This document shows positions 38,161 through 49,870 of a stretch of DNA of 64,000 nt, one piece after another (the first letter of the stretch is position 1; each line of letters starts with the position of its first letter). This DNA comes from CAVQBP01 sp963782475 (lineage in GTDB: Bacteria > Bacteroidota > Ignavibacteria > Ignavibacteriales > Ignavibacteriaceae). Position numbers and translations under genes: made by a program. The stretch lies in the NCBI GenBank assembly GCA_963782475.1, contig CAWAJW010000015.1:62001-126000 (forward strand), written 5' to 3'. The notes below the pieces were generated by a model. The model made no database searches and had not been told where the DNA came from. It was given only the letters and a program-made list of their open reading frames with translations.

Positions 38161-38727
38161 ATCTCAGCTTCTTAGATATAACAATTGTATTTATCTACAT
38201 AGTTTTGATATTTTATGCCGGCACCATAGTAAATAAATATATCAAAAATATTGATAGTTTTTTAGTTGCGGGAAGATCTATGGGATTCCACCTCGGGCTG
38301 CTTTCGTTAATGTGTACGGAAATCGGGATGATCACTTTTATTTATTATGCTCAGATGGGTTATGATACCGGATTTTCAGCATTAATAGTAGCGATTCCTC
38401 CCGTAATTGGGTACATATTCTTAGGGAAAACCGGATTTATTATCAAACCGGTGTTTTGAATCTATAAATATAATCCGCAGGGTATTGTGTTAAGAATATA
38501 TTCTATTTGTAAGCGGGAAAATATCGGAATAGATGTAAGGAACGTAACGGTAAAGTTTGGAGTTACGGTGAAGTCATGCGGGTATTACTGAAAGCGTTTA
38601 AAAAGATTAAAGAGATGCTATTGTAACAACGATAGATAATGATATTTATAGTGAAAAATATGATTATGATACCAGTGGGATTTTTAAATGAGAAATTGAA
38701 AGGGAAATTAATAACTTGAATGAATAA
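38157..38727 (+). pseudogene. Sodium:solute symporter N-terminal remnant and unknown tail
   Basis: The first 100 codons are clearly the start of an SSS-family symporter: LDITIVFIYIVLIFYAGTI, then DSFLVAGRSMGFHLGLLSL and MCTEIGMITFIYYAQMGYDT, which is transmembrane segments 1-3. After 38459 the symporter stops and most of its ~13 helices are missing. What follows to 38727 reads, across frames, as GKVWSYGEVMRVLLKAFKKI, then DNDIYSEKYDYDTSGIF and EIEREINNLNE. That could be a symporter tail or the end of another protein; I do not recognise it. A large internal deletion is the simplest explanation. Confidence 0.6.
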
Positions 38728-38747
38728 CATTTATAAAGGATTCTAAA

Positions 38748-40230
38748 ATGAACATAAGAATTTTATCATTTGTTTTACTTTTTATTTTAATTGTCTTTGC
38801 CGCAGAGTTTGTCCCTGCTCAAGATTCAACTAAAATTGACCTTGTTCGTGAACGAATGGTTGAGAAAATGGATAAACTGGGATTAAGGTTTAGTCATCAG
38901 GCCATTGTAGAAACGCCTAAAGAAGTTCTGAAAATCTCTAAAAGCGTTATTGCTTTGAAAGATAAATTTACCATTGCAAAAACAGCACCAACAATTGAAT
39001 TCTGCACAATTCCCATACCAAACCACGAAAGATGCCAACTCAATCCGCCGCCTCAATTTCATCCTACGTTATGGTCAAGCTGGGGACAGGGTAATTTTTC
39101 GGAACTTACTCAGACTTATTATGCAGCTTTCGGGAATCATCGTTTTCCCCAAGCTCGTATTTATATTGCAGAATATAATACGAATACAAAGACAATTGAT
39201 TTGACCCCCGAAATCAATCAGGTATTGGGTCGAAATTTAAATCCCAATGATTATGGTGATGGAAAAATTCACGGATGGCTGCAGTTTTATAACGGCACGG
39301 ATCTTTATTTTATTACTTACTGGGCAGAGTACCCGGCACCTGCAGATAAATATTTTCATGAAGGATATGACGGTTCTCATATCATGAGTTATAATGTAAT
39401 TACCAAAAAATTCACCGACTACGGCGTACCGATGCCGAGAGTCAGCTGGCCTTTCGATCGGTTGGATACAAAGCGGGGACTTCTGTTTGGCGTTGGTGTT
39501 AACAGTGAATTTTTATGTTATGATCTAAAAAAACACAAGGTTCGTTTTGCCGGTTTTCCTCAAGACGGAATAATGTGGAGCAACCGTTGTATGGTCGTAG
39601 ATGAGAAAACGGGATACGTTTATTCTTCCAATTCTTCGAAACTTGATAAAGACATACATATGATTAGGTACAATCCCGCAGCAAATAAATTTAAAGAAAT
39701 GAAAAGTACTGTTCCGCCGGAAGAAGATAATGGCGGAATAGGGCAAATACGCGCTTCAACACAAAACAGGCTAAAAGATGGAAGTATTATTTGTGTCACC
39801 AAATGGGATAACGCCGGCGGTCCCGGCGGAGAACTATTCAAATTTTTCCCCGACAAAGATAGTGTTAAAACTCTTTCTTTATGCTGGCCCGGTAAGGAGC
39901 GTTATACAACAAGTATGGCAATTAGTCCGAACGAAAAATATCTCTATTATTTACCCGGTGCGCACGGTGTTGCATATACCGAAGGCTGTCCGTTGTCCAG
40001 TAGAATTAAAAACAAAAAAATGTAAGGTGCTCGCATTCTTATTTCCCTATTTGTATAATCAATTCGGTTATGTACCGAGCGGATCGTTTTCCCTTAGACT
40101 TGATAGTAAAGGTGAGCAGCTGTTTATTTGTATGAACGGGCAGTTCATCAAATATGAGGATATAAAAACTGATGTTTTCGGCGACCCGTCAATTATTGTT
40201 ATACATATTCCCGAATCCGAAAGAAATTAA
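38748..40230 (+). pseudogene. Secreted beta-propeller-like protein of unknown function, C-terminal frameshift
   Basis: A ~490-residue exported protein (signal peptide residues 1-25, ending FVPAQ). It is intact for 410 codons and then frame-shifted near 39990; the continuation is ELKTKKCKVLAFLFPYLYN to a natural stop at 40230. Strand-rich repeats (QARIYIAEYNTNTKTIDLTP, HIMSYNVITKKFTDYG, DIHMIRYNPAANKFKEMKS, GELFKFFPDKDSVKTLSL) at regular spacing suggest a six- or seven-bladed propeller of the kind seen in oligogalacturonate lyase-like proteins. No catalytic motif could be confirmed. Its place between glycosidase and sugar-catabolic genes suggests glycan processing. Confidence 0.55.
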
Positions 40231-40286
40231 AAATAATTTTTAAATTGTAATGCCCAAGTTTAACATATAAAGTAAGGATTGAATAA

Positions 40287-41327
40287 ATGCCTCTCATTTT
40301 AAATCGAGATCAGGTTCTTGACATATATTCAGAAGCAGCAGTTAAAAAATGGGTATTACCTACTTTTAATGTTGAAAACTTAACAACAGCGGAAGCTATT
40401 TTGGAAGCCGTAAAAGATTACGGTGAAAATACCGGCGTTAATAACCTGCCGATTATTATTGGGATTACAAATAATTATTCAAAGCGCCCGCAGTCCGTAT
40501 TTTACACACATACAAGAAAATGGGAAGTCGGACATAAAAACTTTTTCTTTCCGATTTATCAATTCTTACTTCCCCCGGTTCACCGTATGAAAAGCTTAGG
40601 GTAATGATCCATTTGGATCATATACAATGGGGATGATGACCGGGAAACATGGGTGTGGAAAAGTGGAACATGGAACAATTTTTCTCTTATAATGTTCGAT
40701 GCATCTGCTTACCGTTAGATAAAAATATTGAAAAGACTACGGCATTTGTAGAAGAGAATAAAGATAAAATTGTAATCCGAGAGGTGCAAGCGATGAAATT
40801 TCATCTGCAGGTTCGGAGAAAAATGATTTAACTACTCCCTATAGTGGCTGAAAAATGTTATCGTCAAACAGGTGTTGATATAATTGTTGCAAATCTCGGT
40901 ACCGAGCATCGAGCAAGCGAGTGGAAATAAAATATCGGTACGATTTAGCTCGAAGGATTAGTAATGAAATAGGAACGCATCTTTGTATGCATGGTACATC
41001 TTCCGTTTCAACTGAAAAATTGTCAAATCTATTTAACGAAGGAATCTGCAAAGTTAATATTTGGACTGCGCTTGAAAGAGATTCTTTGCCGGTACTTTTC
41101 GAAGATATGATTAAAAATTCTCTGAAGTTGTCGGATATGAAAAAGCAAAATCATTTCTTTCTAAAGAATTACTCGGAAATAAATCTGTTGAAAAAAGTCA
41201 ACCGTCTATTGACTATTTTACAACAGCATACCGGCAGGAAATTATCTTCCGCGAATGAAAAATATTGTTAAAAAATATCTCCGCCTTTGGTATATATGAG
41301 AATGAATTAAAATACTTGATTGAATAA
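40287..41327 (+). pseudogene. Class II ketose-bisphosphate aldolase, multiply broken
   Basis: A zinc-dependent aldolase of the Fba/KbaY/GatY family, ~345 residues if joined. The N-terminus VLPTFNVENLTTAEAILEAV is diagnostic. Zinc ligands lie in MIHLDHIQWG (His) and IVANLGTEHR (Glu/His), and the phosphate-binding block CMHGTSSVSTEKLSNLFNEGI is present with KVNIWTALERD. Frame changes occur near 40530-40600, 40630-40690, 40790, 40850 and 41120, with in-frame stops near 40929 and TGA at 41256-41258. The adjacent FGGY kinase gene (16 bases downstream) suggests a ketose kinase-aldolase pair that cleaves a phosphorylated ketose to triose units. Substrate unknown. Confidence 0.7.
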
Positions 41328-41342
41328 AAAAAGGATTTAACG

Positions 41343-42863
41343 ATGAATTACATGGGTATCGATATCGGGACGAGCGTATGTAAAGCCGTTGTATTCGATC
41401 AAAACGGAAACCAGCTTGCACGCGCCGGCAGAGAATACAATGTAATATTTTCAAATAACGGCGGTGCCAAACATAATTCCGACAAAGTGATGAAAAAATG
41501 TTTTGATATTATTAAAGAATGTTCGGCTAATGTTGAAAAAGATTCTATAAGAGGATCGGGAATTACAAGTCAGGGCGAAACTTTTACGGCAATAGGCTAT
41601 AACAATGAAACAAATCATAATGCAATGGTGTCGTCGGATATTACGTAAAACCTTATGTGAGAAGTTTTAAAATATTTCGGTGAAGAAAAAGCATATCAAA
41701 TTACCAGGCATACTGCCATCCTATCATTATCGTTTTTCAAACTTTTTGTGGTTTTAAAAACAACAAAAAAGTACTTGTGGACAAAAACGAAATATTTTTT
41801 ATGCTTCGAAGATTTGCTTCAATTTAAATTGGGAATTCAACCATCTATAAGTTGGTCTTTAGCCGGTCGTACAATGATGTTCGATGTAAGAAAACACGAA
41901 TGGAGTTCGGATATTCTGAATGAAATAAAATCTTTCTCCGGAAAAACTCGCGATGCCGTCAGCCTCCGGGGACTAAAGTTGGTACAGTTAGAAAAGAAAT
42001 AGCGTAAACTTGGGTCTATCGGAAAATGTTTTTTGTAGTTACAGGAGGTCACGATCAAACATGCAGTGCTCTTGGTGCCGGAGTTATAGAAGAAGGTGTT
42101 GCAATGCTTGGAACCGGCACAGTGGAGTGTATTTGCCCTGCATTTAAAAATTTGGTTTTTTCCGAAAAATTAAGAGGGAATAATCTTTGTACTTATAATT
42201 ATTCTGTTAAATATTTGTATTCAACTGTTGCTTATAGTTTGACTGGCGGAAATATCTTCAAATGGTTTAGAGATTAATTTGCATATAAGGAAGTTCAGGA
42301 ATCAAAACTTACCGGAAAAAATTCGTACGAGCTGCTGCTTGATAATTTAAACAGTGAACCAAGCAATTTACTGGTGCTTCCTTATTTCACTCCTTCGGGT
42401 ACGCCTTATTTTGATACCGAAACCAAAGGGGCTATTATTGGACTACAATTATCCACAAGTCGAATGGAGATATTAAAAGCTCTTTTGGAAGGAGTATCGT
42501 TTGAGATGAGATTAAATCTTGATATTCTTGAAAGCGCCTGATATAAAATTGAAGAACTGCGATGGGTAGGTGAAGGAGCTAACTCTAAATTATTAGCCCA
42601 GTTGAAAACCAATGTAATGAACAAGAAAATCACTATGCTGAATGTTAAAGAAGCCGGGTGTTATGGAATTGCAATGCTTGCATGTTCGGCCGATACGGGT
42701 AAATCAATTAATAGTTTAGTATATGGGCTGGGCGAAAGAATCAGAAGTTGTTTATTCTCAATCAGAACATGTAAAGTTATACAAAGAAAGATATGAAACT
42801 TATAAGAAACTCTATGAAAATGTTCAGGTCGATTTCTTTCTAAATGAACTTGATTCTAAATGA
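41343..42863 (+). pseudogene. FGGY-family carbohydrate kinase, multiply broken
   Basis: A xylulokinase/rhamnulokinase-like sugar kinase of ~505 residues if joined. The ATP phosphate-1 motif is MNYMGIDIGTSVCKAVVFD. The GITSQGETFTAIG strand and the GGHDQTCSALGAG phosphate-2/adenosine region follow, then LPYFTPSGTPYFD, GAIIGLQLSTSRMEILKALL and GEGANSKLLAQ. In-frame stops lie at 42275-42277 (TAA, probably from CAA) and 42539-42541 (TGA), and frames change near 41650-41750, 42000 and 42740. Between lesions the family motifs are intact. It would phosphorylate an imported keto- or deoxy-sugar for the neighbouring aldolase. Confidence 0.75.
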
Positions 42864-42899
42864 TTTACAAAATATATAATTAGCAAATTCTTCCCCATG

Positions 42900-42967
42900 A
42901 CCGCTTAGTACATTAACGCACCGTTAAGCCCAAAAGTTTTGATACATTGATGATCAAAACATATCTT
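42900..42967 (+). promoter_or_regulatory. Bipartite operator and promoter, copy 5 (SSS symporter)
   Basis: ACCGCTT (42900-42906) and ACCGTTA (42920-42926) are 20 bp apart. TTGATA (42939-42944) starts 19 bp after the second, and TATCTT (42962-42967) follows after 17 bp. ACCGTTAAG fits the LytTR repeat pattern exactly. It drives the symporter unit starting at 43097 and is intact although that gene is broken. Confidence 0.65.
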
Positions 42968-43096
42968 CACACTTATTATAAAAGCGCTAAAAATAATATA
43001 TGACTGCTAAAGAAGAAAAAGAATGAATTATGTAAATATTCTTCCGTAAAGTTGGTTAAATATCCCAAAAGCATTAATACAATAAGGAGAATCGAA

Positions 43097-44818
43097 TTGA
43101 AAAATGTTCTAACGCTGGATTATATTGTTGTTATAGTTTATATGCTTATTTCCTTAGGCGTTGGATTTTATTTTATGAAGTTCAAACAAAAATGCTGCGG
43201 ATTTCTTTAGAGGAAAAAAATAAAATTCCATGGCTGGTATCTGGCTTGAGTGCTTTTATGACAGGCTTTAGTGCATGGACTTTTACCGGAGCAGCAGGTA
43301 TAGCATATGAAGATGGAATTATTGTAATACTATTATATGTAGGCAATGCCGTAACATTTCTATTCGGTTATTGGCTGTTTGCAGCACGTTGAAGAAGATC
43401 CAGAGTTTCTTCACCGATGGAATATCTTTCGGATAGATTTAATAATACAACACGCCAGACATTTGCAGTATCAACAGCATTTTTTGATATGTTCATGGTT
43501 GCTGTTTGGCTTTTTGCTTTAAGTGAATTTGTTTCTGCCGCTACTCATATTTCAAGTCAATGGATTATAATTGTTTCTGCTGTTATAATATTACTCTATT
43601 GTTTACTCGGAGGTCTCTGGGCTGTTGTAATTACCGATTTTATCCAGGGAATAATACTGCTGCCGTTCACATTAATTCTTGCATATATAACAATCACAAA
43701 ATTCGGCGGTATATCGCAGTTCATATCTGCACTACCTGCAAATATGCTTACGATTGGACATTCGGAATATTCGAGTTGGTTCTATTTGATATCGTGGACC
43801 TAAATGGTAATATTCGGATATAATACAAGAGCACATGCACAACGGTATTTTAGTGTAGATGTTGAAAAATCCGCAAAGAAGATTTCTATTCTCAATTTTG
43901 TTCTATTTTTATTCGGTGCATTAATTTGGTTTATTCCTCCGATGGCTGCAAGAGTTCTCTATCCCAATATTGCGGCATTGTGGCCCAACGGTACCAATCC
44001 TCACGAAGGAGCATATGCTATTATAAGTATCGAACTGCTTCCCCATGGACTAATAGGAATAATGCTTGCGGCTATATTCAGTGCAAGTATGTCGAGCATA
44101 TCGGGATTTTATAATCTATATGCTTCGGTTCTTTCCACAGATGTGCTGCCGAGATTTTTAAAGGACCGCTTGATGATAAAAAGTCACTTCTTGTTGGAAG
44201 GTTAACTACACTTTTCCTAGGAATTCTTGTTCCCGTAATAGCATTAGTTATGAGTTTGAGCGGAGAAAGTTCATTTAGTTTATTGATGACGTTTAATTCA
44301 ATAATAAGTATAGCCTATGGTCCTCCGCGTTGATAGGATTATTGAAAAAGACGCCTCATTGGACTGGGATGGCATATTTTGTGGTAGCGGTAATATTAGG
44401 AAGTATCGGCTGGTTTTTCCTGGGCTGGGATCTTCCCCAAAATGTTATATATGTAATTCCGCTAAGTGTGGTAATAATGTTGGGCGGAGGCTGGTTGTCC
44501 AAATATTTCTATAAAGAAAATGAATCATATATAAGAAACCAGAACCGTTTCTTCGAGAAATTAAACACCCCGATAGATTCCGAAAAAGAAGTCGGACCGA
44601 TGGGTGACATACAATTTACAGTTTTTAATTTTCTTGCAAAAGTTACTGCGCTTTTTGCCGTCTTCTGCTTAATTTTTATAGCATTTAATCCTATTGAACA
44701 GAGTTCAACCGTAATTTTATATTCGGCAGTTACGTTGGCTATAGCTATATCGCTCTACATTTTAGGAAAAAGAAATAAAGCTGCTTCTTTCGAGAGCGGC
44801 GGCACTAAAAATAATTAA
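43097..44818 (+). pseudogene. Sodium:solute symporter (SSS family), multiply broken
   Basis: A ~570-residue SSS transporter. A TTG start at 43097 has AGGAGA six bases upstream; no ATG fits. Helix 1 is LDYIVVIVYMLISLGVGFYF. Family marks include WLVSGLSAFMTGFSAWTFTGA, the signature region MVIFGYNTRAHAQRYFSVD, and IMLAAIFSASMSSISGFYN. Lesions are a frameshift near 43190, TGA at 43390-43392 (where W is plausible: FAAR-stop-RRSRVSSPMEYLS), TAA at 43801-43803, and frameshifts near 44180 and 44320. The hydrophobic helices between lesions are well preserved. It probably imported a monosaccharide with Na+. Confidence 0.8.
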
Positions 44819-44832
44819 TAAATAAAATTTCT

Positions 44833-45890
44833 ATGGATAGTAAATTGAAAAAACTTCGTACAGCTGTAGTGGGACTCGGTCGTTCAGGCTGGTATATGCA
44901 CATTCCGCAAATAAAATAAAAAAACGAAAAATATGAATTAGCTGCCGTAGTCGACCCGTTACAGGAGCGGCTTGATGAAGCTGAAAAGGAATTCGGTGTT
45001 AAAGGCTACAAAGAATGTAAATCACTTTTTGAAAATGAAAAACTTGATTTGGTAGTTATAGTTTCGCCTACTCATTTTCATATCGGTCAAATCATAACGG
45101 CATTTGAAAACGGCGTTGATGTTCTTTGCGATAAACCGATTACAAGTACGCTTGAAGAAACGGATTCCGTGATAGCGGCAATGAAAAAATTCAACCGGAA
45201 ACTAATGGTTTATATGCCGCACAGAACTTACGTCGATACGGTTGCACTTCAGGAAATTCTTAAAAAAGATTTGATCGGAACGGTATTTATGATGAAACGC
45301 GGATGGACAATGTACAGGATCCGCGAAGATTGGCAGGCATATCGTAAATACGGCGGAGGCGAGCTAAGCAACTCCGGCGCTCATTTTATAGATCAACTCC
45401 TTTATCTTTCCGGCACCACTCTAAAAAACATGCACTGCATAATGCGGAAAATTATTAGTCTGGGCGATGCCGAAGATGTTGTGAAATTAATAATGGAAAC
45501 AAAGAAAAACGACATGATTCTCTAATTCCCACATTAATTTTGCTACGGCTTATAAGTTTGTTCCGATTCAGGTAATAGGTCGACGCGGGAGCCCTTGTTT
45601 TAAATGAAAAAGAAGAAGCATGGTATGCACGTTATTATAAAGAAGATGAATTTGAAGGTATTAAGCCGCAGAACAGTTTAGCCGCAAGAGACAGATCTTA
45701 TAACGATGATCAGAATATACCCTGGCATGAAGAAAAATTTCCACTTTTCGGATTTTCAAGCTATAAAATATTACGACAAATGTTATGAGTACTTCATATT
45801 GAATGAAAAACCGTTTGTACCGACAGAGAAGAAACAAGAGAGATTATGAGAATAATTGACGAATGCAGGAAAGAAGGGGGCATTCTTTAA
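44833..45890 (+). pseudogene. Gfo/Idh/MocA-family oxidoreductase, broken
   Basis: A ~350-residue sugar dehydrogenase-like protein, different from the one at 550. The Rossmann loop is TAVVGLGRSGWYMHIP, with AAVVDP closing the second strand. SPTHFHIGQI and the conserved DKPITSTL motif follow, then GGGELSNSGAHFIDQLLYL (family HxxD-type active-site helix). TAA at 44917-44919 interrupts codon 29 (probably a Lys codon). After 45525 at least two frame changes occur before the C-terminus (EKEEAWYARYYKEDEFEGIK, then IMRIIDECRKEGGIL) and a natural stop at 45890. It sits 14 bases after the symporter, so it likely acted on the imported sugar. Confidence 0.8.
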
Positions 45891-46087
45891 TGATTAAAAT
45901 CGTTCTTGTTCTTTTAAAAGAAAATATTAAAAAACAGCAGGATTTTTGAATTGTCGAATAAAATTTATGGAATTGCAAAATTAATAAACTGTTTTTATAA
46001 ACCATATTTTTTTAATAACCTTTGAATAAAGAATAAGCAAAAATTACGTAAACAAAATTTAGTAAAGAAAAGATTATGGACACTAAA

Positions 46088-49000
46088 ATGTAAGCAGTTA
46101 AGTTTTTGAAAGAGGTATTACTCCTCACATTTTTGGGGTTTCAGTTAGTAATTCTCAGTGCACAGAATAATTATGCACAGCGTCAGAAGGTTTCATTAGA
46201 CGGAGTGTGGAATTTTAAATGGGATAATGAAAACCGTCTGGCATATCCTCCCCAAGACACCGGCTGGATGCCTATCGAAGTAAAAATTCGTTCACAATAT
46301 TCAACGGGTTTCGGCAAAGACGCTTCGAATCACTGGGCATGGTATAAAAGGGAAGTTCGAGTCCCGGAGTCGATGAAAGGACAAAGAATAAAAATCCGTT
46401 TTTCAGCCGTCAGATATAAAGCATATGTCTATTGGAACGGAAAGAAAGTAGGGGAACATTCCGACGGTTACATTCCTTTCGAAGTAGACGTAACTGATAA
46501 TGTAAAATTTAACCAAGACAACGAACTGTTGGTAGGAGTAATAGACCACATAGCATTGGAGAGACCCGATGTATTGCCGTATTCTCGTTATGAATTCGGA
46601 GTATAGAGATGAAAAATCACTTGCAGCACCTCTGGGTACATTGTACTTCGGAACTGCGTAGATATTGTCAAGAACGATAGGAGGAATAGTCGATCATGTG
46701 GTTCTGGTTTCATATCCGAAAGTACATATCAAAGATTTTCATATAACCACGTCTGTAAGAAATTCAAATATAATGGTAGGAATAAATGTAATAGACGAAG
46801 GCGGGGGGAGCGGGAATTATAATGCATCAATAATAATAAAAGACAAAGGGAAGACGGTAAAAGAATTCCCGTCACAGGAAGTATATGTAACACCGGAAAA
46901 AAACGGTAAAGTATTGTTTAAGGAAGATTGGAAAAATCCGCACCAGTGGTCACCCGATGATCCCCATTTATACGACATGATTTTACGCTTGGAAAAGAAC
47001 AACAAAGTAGTGGATGAAAAAGATTTTCCGTTCGGCTTTAGAGAATACTGGATAGAAGGCACGGATTTTTATCTTAACGGGAAAATATTCAAAGTAAGAA
47101 GAAACCATTTCAACTACGGCTATACTTACAACGATGCAAGACGATACATGAAAACGTTGAAATCGTTTCACATAAATCAAATCAGACTTCACCATTCGGG
47201 AGCTGCAGAGTGGGTATTGAGTATGGCAGACAGCATGGGAATAACTTTGATGCCTGAAAGTGCATTTTACAGCCGGACGCTGTACTACGATATAGATAAT
47301 CCGAAAATGTGGGAGAATGCTCGTAAACATTGGGCCGGAATAATTAAATCGTCGGAGAATCATCCTTCGGTTGTAATGTACAGTATCGAAAATGAAATGC
47401 GTAGTACCGGTAATTCAATAAGGGAAAATGAACCTAAAAAGTGGGAAAGGTATGGAAAACACTGGATAAAGCTTGATGATTTTGTGAGGAATTTAGATCC
47501 CACAAGACCAATTCAACATAGGCAGGCGGCGATGTTGAAGGAACCTGCGATGTTATGAACATTCATTACCCGAGAGAGATACAATATTATAACCAATTCC
47601 CAAACGATTTATATTGGCTGGAACACGAAAATTTAACAAACAACCAAGAGCACGCACATACTTATGTTTGGAATAAAGATAAACCGCTGATAATCGGTGA
47701 ATTTGGATATTGGGCAGGTGCTAATCCGCCCGACGGACTTACAGCTTTTATCGGAGACTCTACTTTTGTAGGCAACAACTGGTATAAAGTATGGCTCTGG
47801 CGTTAAAAATAAATACGACGGTTACAAATATTCCGGCGCTAATGCCAATCCGTATTTATTCGGAAAAGACAGGGAATACTTGTATCCGCTCGAAGAAGTT
47901 TTTCTGAAAGACTGGCATTCGAACTATTACGGCGGGAGAAACTATGAGGAAGGATGTTGTAATCTTAATGAATAATTTTTATCCCCAGCAGTTGAATTTA
48001 AGTATTTAATTGACAAACGGCGGAGAAACTTATTATAATAAAACGGAAGAAGTGAATATAGCGGAAGGCGATAAGATTGAACAGGAAATTGCAATTAATT
48101 TACCTCCAGTTTCAAAAAGGATAAATGTAGAATTGAATTTATCGTTGTTGAGAGACGGAAAAGAAGTTTATACAATGAATCACCCGATACATATTTTTGC
48201 GAGAATAGAACCTGTTAAATACGATATTTCAAAAACAGCTCTTTACGATCCGTTTGGGAAATCCAAAAGGCAGTTAACTTACAGCGGATTTGAATTCACA
48301 AATATTTTGGATCTCAGCAGTAAAAATTTATCACGGTTCAATATACTGATTATCGGCAAAAATGCGGTCGATTTAAAATTTAGAAGCAACGCGGAAGCAA
48401 TTAATCAATTCGTAAATAACGGCGGACGTGTTGATAATGCTCCGAACAGACTAAAGTACAAACATTGGACTGGATTCCATTCAAACTTGATATGGATCCG
48501 GAAAATTCTTCCACCGTTTCCTTTAACGAAACGCTCGATAGTCCTATATTGAATGGAATAGAAAAAGAAGATTTGAAGATACTGGCGTGGAAATCATCAA
48601 GTATCGATAGATAATTTTGTCCGTCCCAAATTCTGGAATTTCAATACAATTACTTATACCGGAAGCGGAAATGGAATTGAAAATACACCGCTCGTTACTC
48701 TTAAATACGGAAAGGGATTATTTATTTTCTCGCAGTATTTAATTTCGGAAAGAATGTCGGTTGAACCGACTGCATTTATTCTTTTCAGTAATATGTTGAA
48801 TTATTCGATGACGTTTAAACCTAAATTCAACAGAGCAGGGATATTGGCTGATAACAACAGTACGCTGTTGGGAATTTTAAACTATTTGGGGGTTAAAGTC
48901 AGCAGAATAAAAAATGTTACGACAGATGATTTAAAAAATTATGATGTTCTTTTTGTTGATAACACTATAAATCTTGATAAGTACAAATCCGCTTTTGATG

Positions 49001-49644
49001 TGTTTTTAAACAACGGAAGGCGAATTGTTTAAAACAATTAACGCCCGATAATTACTCGAATGTAGAAAGTATAATGCCTTCCGGAATATCATTAAAACCC
49101 TTGCCTGATCCGGTATATATTAAAACAGATACATCCGACGAGCACTTAAAAATATCTTATGTACCGATAATGAACGAGATGAATTCTTATCCTCTGGTTT
49201 GGAAAAACGGGTTAAACATTTCACATATTACGCCGTGGAAAAAGCCGAATAAAATCCGGTATCCGATCAATTGGGAAAATGAGCCCGAAATGTCCGTACT
49301 CGTTTGTCCTACTAGAGCAATTAAAGGTGAATATAATCCGCTGCTTGACGGTATTACAAATTATGATTTTTATCCGAAGATCGGCGACATTATATCTTGG
49401 TATTTTCGGATTGGAGATTACGCCAATTGCAAATTATGTTGTAACCGGTAATGAGGTAACTCCATTAACTAAACCTACAATTGGGGCGGAAATTCCATCC
49501 GGTAAAGGAGATATCGTCGTAGATCAAATAGATTGGAAAACCGGGCTCAATAAAACAAGAGAAAAAACATGCCGTATTATTACTAATTTGCTGAATAATC
49601 TTGGAATAGAGATGAGACCCAACATTAGTTATAATGAAAATTGA
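46088..49644 (+). pseudogene. GH2-family beta-galactosidase/glucuronidase-like enzyme, multiply broken
   Basis: A very large secreted GH2-like enzyme, ~1180 residues if joined. Codon 2 is a stop (ATG-TAA at 46088-46093, probably from AAA), followed by the leader FLKEVLLLTFLGFQLVILSA. The sugar-binding domain (VSLDGVWNFKW, WAWYKREVRVPE) leads into the immunoglobulin-like and barrel domains. The acid/base motif is VVMYSIENEMRS and the nucleophile strand is PLIIGEFGYW. Lesions include frameshifts near 46605-46680, 47520, 47800, 47960, 48440, 48600 and 49030, and TAA at 48007-48009 (probably from CAA). The C-terminal ~600 residues include a glutamine-amidotransferase-like or trimerisation-type domain (ILADNNSTLLGILNYLGVKV). 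Substrate linkage is unknown. Confidence 0.7.
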
Positions 49645-49695
49645 AACTCATTACGACAAATTATGTCTAAGCACTATAGACGGATTTTAATTTTT

Positions 49696-49743
49696 ACCGT
49701 TAATTTAAAAATCCTTGCAAAAAAATCTTTTGGGTCCTGTAAT
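49696..49743 (+). promoter_or_regulatory. Operator half-site with promoter (GH2 gene)
   Basis: ACCGTTAAT (49696-49704) matches the LytTR repeat pattern. TTGCAA (49715-49720) starts exactly 19 bp later and TGTAAT (49738-49743) follows after 17 bp, which is the geometry of the full copies. No recognisable partner repeat is present 20 bp upstream. Target gene starts at 49871. Confidence 0.4.
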
Positions 49744-49870
49744 TAATAAATGTAAATTTTATGAATCGACTGAATAATTTATGAAATTAATAATGCTAAT
49801 AAAAATTGAGATACGCCGGTAATGTTGTAGAAAATAAAGAATTCGTTGTCTTTATTATAATGAGCAATTT

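Noticed and set aside
41256..43392. UGA read as an amino acid (recoded stop) to explain in-frame TGA codons
   Set aside because: Intact genes in the window end naturally at TGA (23941, 30874, 32066), and TAA and TAG also occur in frame in broken genes, so a code change does not explain the data.
46001..46024. Operator-like ACCATAT/ACCTTTG pair before the GH2 gene
   Set aside because: Spacing is 17 bp and no -35 box lies at the expected distance.
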